Shown: in pieces, positions 11,881 to 18,526 of the stretch
Position numbering within the stretch: the first letter of the stretch is position 1
Layout: the number at the start of each line of letters is the position of its first letter
NCBI GenBank assembly: GCA_030039105.1
Contig: JASHQO010000078.1
Coordinates: 1-18,526 of the forward strand
DNA length: 18,526 bases
Source: Xanthobacteraceae bacterium
GTDB lineage: Bacteria; Pseudomonadota; Alphaproteobacteria; Rhizobiales; Xanthobacteraceae
Direction of reading: 5' to 3'
Notes under the pieces: generated by a model
Told to the model about the DNA's origin: nothing
The model's input: the letters and a program-made list of their open reading frames with translations, nothing else
Database searches by the model: none
Made by a program: the position numbers and the translations under genes

Positions 11881-12828
11881 ATGAAACTCGTCTCGATCCC
11901 CGCCAATCCGGTTCCGGACAATTTCGTCACCGGCACGCTGAAAACGCCCGACGGGGTGAATTTGCGCTTCGCCCGCTGGCTGCCGCCGGCCGGCCGCAAG
12001 GGCACCGTGGTGCTGCTGCAGGGCCGCGCCGAATGGATCGAAAAATATTTCGAGACCGTGCGCGACCTGCGCGCCCGCGGCTTTGCCGTGGCGACGCTCG
12101 ACTGGCGCGGCCAGGGCCTGTCCGACCGCCTGCTCGGCGACCGCCACAAGGGCTATGTGCGCGACTTCGCCGACTACGACACCGACCTCGAGACCTTCAT
12201 CCACGAGATCGTGCTGCCCGATTGCCCGCCGCCGCTGTTCGCGCTCGGCCACTCCACCGGCGCCACCGTGCTCATTCGCGCCGCCCATCGCGGCCGCCGC
12301 TGGTTCGACCGCATGGTGCTGATCGCGCCGCTGATCGGCCTGCAGGGTTTTCCCGCGACCTCGACGGCGAGACTGATCGTGCGCACGCTGCGGCTTGCCG
12401 GCTTCGGTGGCATGTATGTGCCCAACGCCGGCGAGACCGGCATCATCCACGCCCAGCCGTTCGTCGGCAATATTCTCACCTCCGATCCGGTACGCTACGC
12501 ACGCAACGCCGCGATCCTCGAAGCCGAGCCGGCGCTGGCGCTCGGCGAGCCGACCGTGGCCTGGACCGACGCCGCGTACCGCACCATGCGGACGATGCAG
12601 GAGCGGACCTATCCGGCCCAGATCCGCCAGCCGATCCTGATCATCGCCGCCGGCAGCGACGTCCTGGTCTCGAACCTCGCCATCGAGGATTTCGCTACGC
12701 TGTTGCGCGCCGGCTCGCACCTCGTCGTCGCCGGCGCCAAGCACGAATTGTTGATGGAGCAGGACCGCTTCCGCACCCAGTTCTGGGCGGCGTTCGACGC
12801 CTTCGTCCCTGGCACGCCGCTGTTTTGA
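11881..12828 (+). CDS. Alpha/beta hydrolase, lysophospholipase/monoacylglycerol lipase (PldB) type
   Basis: A 315-residue serine hydrolase of the Hydrolase_4 (serine aminopeptidase S33-like) group, which includes PldB lysophospholipases and monoacylglycerol lipases. Family signs are the early VVLLQGRAEWIEKY (43-56), typical of alphaproteobacterial PldB-like proteins, then DWRGQGLSDR (74-83), the nucleophile elbow GHSTGA with Ser125, Asp260 in AAGSDVLVSN, and His288 in AGAKHELLMEQD. No signal peptide is seen, so it probably acts in the cytoplasm or at the inner membrane face on lysophospholipids or acylglycerols. The ATG at 11881 has no clear Shine-Dalgarno, but codon pattern and the upstream promoter support it. 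It ends 10 bp from the convergent outer-membrane protein gene. Confidence 0.9.
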   Translation: MKLVSIPANPVPDNFVTGTLKTPDGVNLRFARWLPPAGRKGTVVLLQGRAEWIEKYFETVRDLRARGFAVATLDWRGQGLSDRLLGDRHKGYVRDFADYDTDLETFIHEIVLPDCPPPLFALGHSTGATVLIRAAHRGRRWFDRMVLIAPLIGLQGFPATSTARLIVRTLRLAGFGGMYVPNAGETGIIHAQPFVGNILTSDPVRYARNAAILEAEPALALGEPTVAWTDAAYRTMRTMQERTYPAQIRQPILIIAAGSDVLVSNLAIEDFATLLRAGSHLVVAGAKHELLMEQDRFRTQFWAAFDAFVPGTPLF

Positions 12829-12838
12829 GCCCACAATT

Positions 12839-13951
12839 CTATTTGGTGACGATGGACTTTGCCGCGGGCGGCGCCGGCGCCGCCGGTGAGATTGCGAATG
12901 TCAGCCAAGCGTTCCAACCGTCGGGCCGGTTAGCGTGGTCGAATTCGCCGTAGGCCTTCAGGTTGACGTAGCCCTGCCAATCCTTGCTCAGCGGGAAGAT
13001 ATAGCCGAACTGCGGGCCGACGCCGAGCACGCGCGATTCGAACGGGCAAATAATCGGGGCGCAGCCGCGGTCGGGCGTGATCTGGTCGTAGATGTAGCCG
13101 ACCACGCCGACCTGCACCTGCTTGGTCAAAAATTGCGAGGCGCCCCAATCGAGGTGCCAGTCGATGCCGCTGGTATATCCGGTGGATTGATCTTCGAAGT
13201 TTCCGGTGAATCCGGTCACCACGGAAAATTCATGGCCGGTCTTCGGATCGAAATAGGTGTAGCCGGCGCCGCCGTCGAGCGCGCCGTGGCCGAGGCCCAT
13301 ATTGGCCAGGTTGCTCGAATGGTAGAGCCCGACCGGTACGTCGCCGGTAATGTAGGCCATGAAATTGTTGACTCCGGAATTCCAGCGCACCGCGAATTGC
13401 GGCACCAGGTCGGTGAAGCCCCAGGTGGTCTGCTGCAGGTCGATTGTCCGGTTCGGCAGCGGAATGCCGGCTAGCGTGCCGCCGACGGTCGCATCCAGGG
13501 ACGCGGCATTGCGGCCGTACCCCGCCAGCAAGGTGGCCGAAGCCTGACCGCCGAAGAACGGCGTCGCGAACACGTAGCTCGGGGCAATGAAGCCGATATT
13601 GCCGACGCCATGAAGATTGGCGTTGACGTTGACGTTGAGCGTCGGATTGAACTGGCCGAGGCCGATTTCCCTGGACAGGGCGGTGCTGCCGCCGCCGGAG
13701 ACGTCGGTGTGATAGTAGATCGACGCCAACGACCAGCCCGGCTGCTGCGGCGTGGCGGCAAGGCTGCCGAAGAATCCCGGTATCCAGAAGCTGACGCCGT
13801 TTTCGTCGGCGCGCGAAATCTTCGACGTTGCGATCACCGCGGCGAGCGCGAGCAGCGCCGCGGCGAGTAGAAATCCGACATGCAATCGACCAAGCAAGGG
13901 CTGAGAAAGCTCAATAGCGGCGGCGCGCGTCGCGCAGCGATTCGGCCTCAT
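12839..13951 (-). CDS. Outer-membrane channel-like protein, MetA-pathway (Phenol_MetA_deg/SphA) family
   Basis: A 370-residue exported beta-barrel protein. The start ATG (13951) follows GGGAGG by 5 bp. Residues 1-50 form a long signal peptide with a Leu/Ala core (GFLLAAALLALAAVIA) and probable cleavage after SRA. The mature protein opens with GVSFWIPGFFGSLAATPQQP and shows alternating aromatic and small residues typical of transmembrane beta strands throughout. Blocks such as GLGHGALDGGAGYTYFDPKT and VGVVGYIYDQITPD match the SphA/MetA-pathway transporter family, thought to take up phenolic or other aromatic compounds. A disulfide is possible between the two cysteines in CAPIIC. No catabolic partner lies in the same operon. 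An in-frame extension to 14224 lacks a ribosome site and is rejected. Confidence 0.85.
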   Translation of the reverse strand: MRPNRCATRAAAIELSQPLLGRLHVGFLLAAALLALAAVIATSKISRADENGVSFWIPGFFGSLAATPQQPGWSLASIYYHTDVSGGGSTALSREIGLGQFNPTLNVNVNANLHGVGNIGFIAPSYVFATPFFGGQASATLLAGYGRNAASLDATVGGTLAGIPLPNRTIDLQQTTWGFTDLVPQFAVRWNSGVNNFMAYITGDVPVGLYHSSNLANMGLGHGALDGGAGYTYFDPKTGHEFSVVTGFTGNFEDQSTGYTSGIDWHLDWGASQFLTKQVQVGVVGYIYDQITPDRGCAPIICPFESRVLGVGPQFGYIFPLSKDWQGYVNLKAYGEFDHANRPDGWNAWLTFAISPAAPAPPAAKSIVTK

Positions 13952-14175
13952 GGTCGCCTCCCGGTATTTGCTTGCTCGCGTCTCCTCGGAAAAGCTTGCC
14001 GCCGCGTGAAGCTTAGCCGACGGCGGCGCGCATGCCAGCGTGCCGGCAATGGAAATCACGGTCGCGGCGGTGATTTCGTTGCAGCGTGGCTTGGCGACCA
14101 CAGCATCGCCCAAGCCGTTGCGTTCCTTGATCGAATGCCGCATGGCTGGCGTCGCCCCGCTGAATAGTTGCCGTT

Positions 14176-14207
14176 GACTATCAATAACGTCGACTACCAA
14201 TAACGTC
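14176..14207. repeat. Two-copy 16-bp tandem repeat
   Basis: GACTATCAATAACGTC (14176-14191) is followed directly by GACTACCAATAACGTC (14192-14207), differing at one base. Two tandem sites of this length could be a double binding site, or simply a replication-slippage duplication. Confidence 0.8.
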
Positions 14208-14349
14208 GCCGCATTGGCTCGCACCTCGGGGATGACGGATAACGGATAAGCGTCCTCGTTCTCGCGATGCGGTGTGCATCCGAGTTGTCGGCACGGAAGC
14301 TACGACTGTGTTCGCCTCCCCATCAATCGAAGGGAGGCGGAGCGCCGAA

Positions 14350-14395
14350 AGGCGCGCACTGTAAGGGCCACGCTTGCGAGGCGTGGCGCGCGCCT
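14350..14395. repeat. Large nested inverted repeat
   Basis: Outer arms AGGCGCGC (14350-14357) and GCGCGCCT (14388-14395) enclose inner arms GCCACGC (14367-14373) and GCGTGGC (14381-14387) around a 7-base loop. The inner and outer right arms are contiguous; the left side carries a 9-base bulge. This gives 15 paired bases in a very stable structure, with no T-run, in the gene-poor region. Confidence 0.75.
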
Positions 14396-14894
14396 TGCGC
14401 TGCTCGGCGCGCTCGCCTCTCGGCGCCCCACCGCGGCTTTGGCCGAGGGTTCTACGCCCCGGCTTTTCGACTTCAGGCCAGGTTTCCTGCGACTTGGTCG
14501 GCGCGGCGTTACCCGCGCTTTCCTGTCCCAGTCCAGCGGAAGCACCCCGCGCACCGGTCGTCGTGCCGGTGGACATGATGCCTGAAGCCGCCCGGGAGCG
14601 GTTTGCGAGACCGCGCGCGGGCACCGCACCCACCCCGCATCTTCGGATCGCATCCGGAATGCGCCCTTCGACGGGCAGGCTGACAATTCCGGTACGCTTT
14701 TTGCCGGCGCCGTCAAGCACGAATGAAATTGCCTCGGGGCGCTTTTGTAAGCGACGGAAAACACGCCGCTTTTTTGCAAGCCGCCGTCGATTTTGCGCGG
14801 CCGGCCGGCAGCCGGCGGCGCCGGAGCGCGCATCGTTCGCCCAAAAAGATTCGTTGCCGCCGCAGAGCGATACCCAGCAGTGTGCAATTTTGGA

Positions 14895-14936
14895 CAATAT
14901 CGCCGCTACTCATAAAATTCTCGGCAATATCACCGC
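14895..14936. repeat. Direct repeat CAATATCRCCGC, 30-bp period
   Basis: CAATATCGCCGC (14895-14906) and CAATATCACCGC (14925-14936) differ at one base and are spaced 30 bp start to start, close to three helical turns. They lie in the AT-rich patch upstream of the FGE operon, so they could be same-face binding sites for a regulator. No regulator can be named. Confidence 0.5.
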
Positions 14937-15252
14937 GGCAAAAAATTCCAGCTCACGCATTTGTCATATAAAAAACATCCCAACGCCGGATAGTCTTCTG
15001 TCGCCTGCTGCGGATCCTTTGTGCAGCAGATCGTCAGTTGGCCCGCGGGTTTGCTCCTGCTTTTTCTCACGGCCCGCGGGAGCTTGAGCTTGGCCGTCGC
15101 TCCTGCGCTGCACAAGAAAATCGGCTGCAAGAAGACTTAATCTCGTTCTGAAACGGCGCTTGGCGCGATTGTCGTGAACGCAAGAGTTTGTTGCGGGGCT
15201 GGCGCGTGCGCGCGGCTGAGCCCGCAGCGGCGTAACGCGGGGCGAGCACACG

Positions 15253-16269
15253 ATGCTGGATTCGCCGACGAGCGTACCGGCCGACGCCGCAACGGCAGGC
15301 GTCACCGCCGGCATGGTGTTCATTCCCGGCGGCACGTTCCGCATGGGCTCCGACAGGCATTATCCGGAGGAGGCGCCGTCGCACCGGGTCACCGTCGACG
15401 GCTTCTGGATCGACCGCACGCCGGTGACCAATCGCGCGTTTCGCCAATTCGTCAATGCCACCGGTCACGTCACCTTCGCCGAGATCGCGCCTGAAGCGAA
15501 AGATTATCCGGGTGCGCTGCCGCATATGCTCAAAGCCGCGTCGCTGGTGTTCGCGCCGCCGAAAACGCCGGTCGATCTGCGCGACTGGTCGCAATGGTGG
15601 GAGTTCAAGCGCGGCGCCAATTGGCGGCGGCCTTACGGCCCGCGCAGCTCGCTCAGCGGGCTCGACGATCATCCGGTCGTCCACGTCGCCTATGGCGACG
15701 CGCTCGCCTATGCGCAATGGGCCGGCAAGGACTTGCCGAGCGAAGCCGAATGGGAATTCGCCGCGCGCGGCGGCCTCGACGACGCCGAGTTCGCCTGGGG
15801 CGATGAGCTTACGCCCGGCGGCAGGCACATGGCCAATACCTGGCAGGGCAATTTTCCACACCAGAATCTCTGCGCCGACGGCTTCGAGCGCACCTCGCCG
15901 GTGATGGCGTTTCCGCCGAACGGCTACGGCATCCACGACATGATCGGCAATGTCTGGGAATGGACGTCCGATTGGTGGTCGGCCAAGCACGAGCCCGACG
16001 CGGCGAAGGCGTGCTGCATTCCGGAAAATCCGCGCGGCGGCGGCGAGGAGGCGAGCTACGACCCCGGCCAGCCGCAGATCAAGATTCCGCGCAAGGTCAT
16101 CAAAGGCGGCTCGCACTTGTGCGCGCCGAATTACTGCCGCCGCTACCGCCCGGCCGCGCGCCATGCGGAAGCGGTGGATACGTCGACGAGCCATCTTGGC
16201 TTTCGTTGTGTCGTCAGAACCGGGAGCGACCGATGTCCAATGCCAACGCAGGAGACCCCTCGAACCTGA
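15253..16269 (+). CDS. Formylglycine-generating enzyme (SUMF1/FGE family)
   Basis: FGE is a copper enzyme that oxidises the cysteine of the CxPxR motif in type I sulfatases to formylglycine. The 338-residue protein shows the FGE-sulfatase fold: the entry strand MVFIPGGTFRMGSD (21-34), RVTVDGFWIDRTPVTN (45-60), LPSEAEWEFAARGG (161-174), and GNVWEWTSDWW (232-242). The end block is GGSHLCAPNYCRRYRPAARH, whose Cys290 and Cys295 match the copper-binding catalytic cysteine pair of true FGEs (absent in EgtB and most PvdO-like relatives). The final LGFR is also conserved. The ATG at 15253 has a weak ribosome site (GGGGCGAG); Met21 is a less likely alternative because it removes the first strand. The next frame begins inside this gene. 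Confidence 0.93.
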   Translation: MLDSPTSVPADAATAGVTAGMVFIPGGTFRMGSDRHYPEEAPSHRVTVDGFWIDRTPVTNRAFRQFVNATGHVTFAEIAPEAKDYPGALPHMLKAASLVFAPPKTPVDLRDWSQWWEFKRGANWRRPYGPRSSLSGLDDHPVVHVAYGDALAYAQWAGKDLPSEAEWEFAARGGLDDAEFAWGDELTPGGRHMANTWQGNFPHQNLCADGFERTSPVMAFPPNGYGIHDMIGNVWEWTSDWWSAKHEPDAAKACCIPENPRGGGEEASYDPGQPQIKIPRKVIKGGSHLCAPNYCRRYRPAARHAEAVDTSTSHLGFRCVVRTGSDRCPMPTQETPRT

Positions 16270-16397
16270 ACAAGAGCGAGCTCGATCGCCGCAATATCTT
16301 GCTTGGCTCCACGACCCTCGCCGCCGCGTCGGCGCCGGGCCCCGCCGCGACGGTGCAGAAAGCCGTCGCGCAGGCTCGACGGAGGGAGTGTCCATGA
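16233..16397 (+). pseudogene. Orphan twin-arginine signal peptide, likely remnant of a sulfatase-type gene
   Basis: A 54-codon frame with its own ribosome site (GGGAG, about 6 bp before the ATG). It encodes a clear Tat signal: an Asn/Ser-rich start, LDRRNILLGSTTLAAASA, then an Ala/Pro stretch ending VAQA. In related Rhizobiales, near-identical leaders precede exported arylsulfatases and DUF1254 proteins (recalled, not searched). Here the frame stops about six residues after the expected cleavage site. It begins 37 bp inside the FGE gene and its TGA overlaps the ATG of the next gene (ATGA), so translation is coupled on both sides. Most likely a deletion removed the mature protein. It could instead be a retained coupling peptide. 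Confidence 0.6.
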
Positions 16398-17731
16398 AAT
16401 TCCGCAGCGTTGCCGTTCTGTTGCTCCTCGCAACGCTCGGCATCGGCGCCGGCATCGCCGGATCGGCCTGGGCGCAGATGCCTGCGGCCAAGCCGGACGA
16501 AAAGACGCTGGCCGACGCCTATACCTATCTGCTCGGGCGCATGCTCGTGATCCGGCAGGAGCACATGGACCGCCGCGGCAATGGCTTCGCCTACAACACG
16601 GTCAAATACAATCCGCTCGGCGCCGCCGATTTCGTCAACCCGAACTTCGACGTCGCCTACTTCGAAGCGTGGTTTGCGGTGGATGACCGCACGCCCGTCC
16701 TGCTCGAAATCCCGGAGATCGAGGGCCGCTACTACACGGCGCAGATCCTCGATGAATGGGGCGAGGTGATCGTCAATATCAACGAGCGGACGTTACCATC
16801 GAAGCCGTACGGCAAGTTCGCGCTGGTCAAGCCGGGCTTCACGGGCGACGTTCCGAACGACGTCGGCCGCATCGAATTGCATTCCAGCAAGGCCAAGATG
16901 CTTGGCCGCGTGGAAATCAAGGGCGACCCCGACGGCGCCGTTCGGCTGCAACAGCAATTCAAGGCGACGGCGTTGGGCACGCCGCTGATTGCGGCGCCTC
17001 CCGCGATGGCGATGTTCGACAATGCGGACCCGATCGGGGCGGACATCTTCGATGCGGTCGATAGCCGCCTGTCGAGCGCGCTCGACGTCGCGCCCAATGC
17101 CGCCGAAATGCAGCAGAAGGTTCGCGCCGTTGCGGCCTACGTGGAGTCCGGCAGGGACGCCCGCGCGGCAATTGATGCGCAGTTGCGTCCGATCATCGCG
17201 CAATTCAAGGAAGACGCGCTGACCAAGACCACGCCGTACCGCAACCATTGGCTTTGCGCCAATACCGGCGGCAATTACGGCGCCAATTACCGGCTGCGGA
17301 CAGCCGCGAACTACGCCGGCATCTGGGCCAACAGTCCTGGCGAGGTGGTCTACTTCAGCGCAACTCGCGACGCCAACGAGCAGCCGCTCAACGGCAGCAA
17401 TAGCTATGTCATGCACTTTCCGGCCGACAAGCTGCCGGACACGGTGGCGAACGCCTATTGGTCGGTGATCCTGGTCGGCGTGCCGGACTATCGCGTCGTG
17501 CCCAATTCCTTGAAGCGGTACAATTTCAACAACCATTCGCCGCTGCAAAAGGAAACGGATGGATCGCTGAAAATCGCGGTCGGGCCGAAGCCGGTTTCCG
17601 GTGTCCCCGAATCGAACCGGCTGCCATCGGCGGAGGGTAAGCCGTTTTCGCTGACGTTCCGCGCTTACGTGCCAAACGCGGCCGCGCAGACGTGCGAGTG
17701 GACGCCGCCGCCGCTGGCGAAGATCGACTAA
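16394..17731 (+). CDS. Exported DUF1254/DUF1214 protein
   Basis: A 445-residue protein with a Sec signal peptide (MKFRSVAVLLLLATLGIG, cleavage about residue 27 after AWA). The DUF1254 domain spans about 60-190 (VNPNFDVAYFEAWFAVDDRT, then YYTAQILDEWGEV). The DUF1214 domain forms the C-terminal third, with WSVILVGVPDYRVVPNSLKRY and the closing LTFRAYVP that is usual for the family. A middle helical segment (about 225-285) joins them. The family is common in proteobacterial periplasms, but its biochemical role is not established as far as I know. The ATG follows GGAGGGAG and overlaps the preceding Tat frame by four bases. The next gene, another DUF1254 member, starts 14 bp downstream, so all belong to the FGE operon. 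Confidence 0.9.
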   Translation: MKFRSVAVLLLLATLGIGAGIAGSAWAQMPAAKPDEKTLADAYTYLLGRMLVIRQEHMDRRGNGFAYNTVKYNPLGAADFVNPNFDVAYFEAWFAVDDRTPVLLEIPEIEGRYYTAQILDEWGEVIVNINERTLPSKPYGKFALVKPGFTGDVPNDVGRIELHSSKAKMLGRVEIKGDPDGAVRLQQQFKATALGTPLIAAPPAMAMFDNADPIGADIFDAVDSRLSSALDVAPNAAEMQQKVRAVAAYVESGRDARAAIDAQLRPIIAQFKEDALTKTTPYRNHWLCANTGGNYGANYRLRTAANYAGIWANSPGEVVYFSATRDANEQPLNGSNSYVMHFPADKLPDTVANAYWSVILVGVPDYRVVPNSLKRYNFNNHSPLQKETDGSLKIAVGPKPVSGVPESNRLPSAEGKPFSLTFRAYVPNAAAQTCEWTPPPLAKID

Positions 17732-17745
17732 AGGAGCGAGTCGCC

Positions 17746-18526
17746 ATGAAAGTCGCCATGAAGATGACTGCCCTGTTGGCCCTTGCATTGGCCGGCACGC
17801 CGGCGCCGGCGCTGGCGCAACGGCCTTCCGGCGCCGCCGTTGCCGTCACCGTCGACAACTTCGCTCGCGCCGAGAGCGACCTCTACATGAGCAGCTCCGT
17901 GAAGGAAGGCGGTCTCGGCAAGCTGTTCCATCGGCGCGAGCCTGCGTCGATCGACAACCAGATCGTCATCCGGCTCAACCGCGATACGCTCTATTCGTCG
18001 GGCGTGTTCGACCTCGACGCCGGGCCGGTCGCGATCACGATGCCGGACCCCGGCAAGCGCTTCATGTCCTTGCAGGCGGTCAACGAAGACCACGACGTTC
18101 CCGGCGTCTATTATGGAGCGGGCACGCATACCTTCACGCCGGCAAATGTCGGCACGCGCTACGTGCTGCTGGCGATACGGACCCTGGTCGACCCCAACGA
18201 TCCGAAAGACCTGGATCGGGTCCACGCGTTGCAGGATGCCATCGAGGTCGAGCAGCAGAGCCCGGGAACGTTCGACGTTCCGAACTGGGATCGGAACAGC
18301 CAGAAAGACATCCGCGACGCGTTGCTCGTCCTCAATAACTATACCGGCGGCTTTGCCCATGCGTTCGGGGCCAAAGGCGAAGTCGATCCCGTCCGGCATC
18401 TCATCGGCACCGCCGCGGGTTGGGGCGGCAATCCCGACAAGGACGCGACGTATCTGAGCATCACGCCGGCGAAAAACGACGGCACGACGATCTACAAGCT
18501 CGATGTCAAAGACGTGCCGGTCGACG
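17746..18526 (+). CDS. Second exported DUF1254-family protein (3' end outside window)
   Basis: The frame is open to the window edge (260 complete codons). The signal peptide is MKVAMKMTALLALALAG with cleavage after ALA, about residue 24. The mature part matches a shorter DUF1254 subfamily: VDNFARAESDLYM, then NQIVIRLNRDTLYSSGVFDL, MPDPGKRFMSLQAVNEDHDV, and TRYVLLAIRTLVDPNDPKDL. A DUF1214 half probably follows beyond the window. It differs clearly from the preceding protein, so the two are not a recent duplication. The ribosome site AAGGAG lies about 10 bp before ATG 17746; a second in-frame ATG at 17758 is too far from it. Substrate or partner is unknown. Confidence 0.9.
   Translation, partial: MKVAMKMTALLALALAGTPAPALAQRPSGAAVAVTVDNFARAESDLYMSSSVKEGGLGKLFHRREPASIDNQIVIRLNRDTLYSSGVFDLDAGPVAITMPDPGKRFMSLQAVNEDHDVPGVYYGAGTHTFTPANVGTRYVLLAIRTLVDPNDPKDLDRVHALQDAIEVEQQSPGTFDVPNWDRNSQKDIRDALLVLNNYTGGFAHAFGAKGEVDPVRHLIGTAAGWGGNPDKDATYLSITPAKNDGTTIYKLDVKDVPVD

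Larger units (their letters stand above)
13952..15252. other. 1.3-kb gene-poor region
   Basis: Several open frames of 180-240 codons exist on both strands (for example 14181-14897 minus and 14374-15087 plus). Their translations are rich in Arg, Ala and Ser, lack domain signatures and resemble the spurious products of GC-rich intergenic repeats. The region contains a 16-bp tandem repeat (14176-14207), a large nested hairpin (14350-14395), direct repeats 30 bp apart (14895-14936), a local AT-rich patch (about 14880-14980) that is the best place for a promoter of the FGE operon, a CTGCTGC/GCAGCAG hairpin (15005-15029) and two copies of GGCCCGCGGG (15040 and 15071). It may be dispersed repeat DNA or a decayed gene remnant. 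Confidence 0.5.

Noticed and set aside
13952..14224. 91-residue N-terminal extension of the MetA-family outer-membrane protein
   Set aside because: It would place the signal peptide inside the protein, whereas the ATG at 13951 has a strong ribosome site directly before that signal peptide.
14181..14897. Minus-strand open frame of 238 codons in the gene-poor region
   Set aside because: No domain signature and a translation rich in Arg/Ala/Ser. Overlapping frames on both strands look equally plausible, so none is supported.
15040..15080. Two GGCCCGCGGG copies as a terminator or attachment site
   Set aside because: Each is self-complementary and short; in a GC-rich genome this can occur by chance, and no T-run, integrase or transcribed upstream gene supports either role.
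15067..16491. Minus-strand open frame opposite FGE
   Set aside because: Antisense shadow; FGE is intact with its active-site cysteines.

Overview
The window looks like chromosomal DNA of a high-GC alphaproteobacterium, most likely order Hyphomicrobiales (Rhizobiales) in the Bradyrhizobium/Rhodopseudomonas/Pseudolabrys neighbourhood. The basis is the strongly G/C-ending codons, a full-length proteobacterial GltBD, a small heat-shock gene behind a ROSE-type RNA thermometer, twin DUF1254 genes and GTAGCCCGGAT-type intergenic palindromes. This is inference from content; no search was run. I see no tRNA, rRNA, CRISPR array, insertion sequence or phage gene.

Layout. (1) 1-113: the Pro/Ala-rich end of a plus-strand gene, meeting the glutamate synthase operon (gltB then gltD, minus strand, 157-6241) at an inverted repeat. 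(2) 6242-6751: the gltB upstream region with a 17-bp palindrome, then a REP-like repeat that runs almost into the start of a low-specificity threonine aldolase gene (6752-7795). (3) 7883-11130: a secreted PepSY-like/proline-rich protein, a compact PAS protein closely resembling photoactive yellow protein (PYP), a luciferase-like flavin monooxygenase and an alpha/beta hydrolase, all plus strand. The last two look like one operon. (4) 11187-11880: an Hsp20 gene (minus strand) with a sigma32-like promoter and a three-hairpin leader whose last hairpin covers the Shine-Dalgarno sequence. Facing away from it is a lysophospholipase-type hydrolase (11881-12828) with its own sigma70-like promoter. (5) 12839-13951: an outer-membrane MetA/SphA-type channel protein (minus strand), then about 1.3 kb with no convincing gene but several repeats and hairpins. 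(6) 15253-18526: a formylglycine-generating enzyme (FGE) with both catalytic cysteines, a 54-codon twin-arginine signal peptide with no protein behind it, and two exported DUF1254-family proteins, the second cut by the window end.

How the genes work together. GltBD makes glutamate from glutamine and 2-oxoglutarate. The monooxygenase and hydrolase probably act in sequence on an oxidised substrate. FGE would activate sulfatases, but none is intact here; the orphan Tat signal may be what is left of one. The most interesting item is the PYP-like protein. It keeps the Tyr/Glu/Cys chromophore-site residues of PYP, and its gene lies just ahead of a luciferase-family flavoenzyme, so light sensing is possible. 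No chromophore biosynthesis genes are visible in this window.
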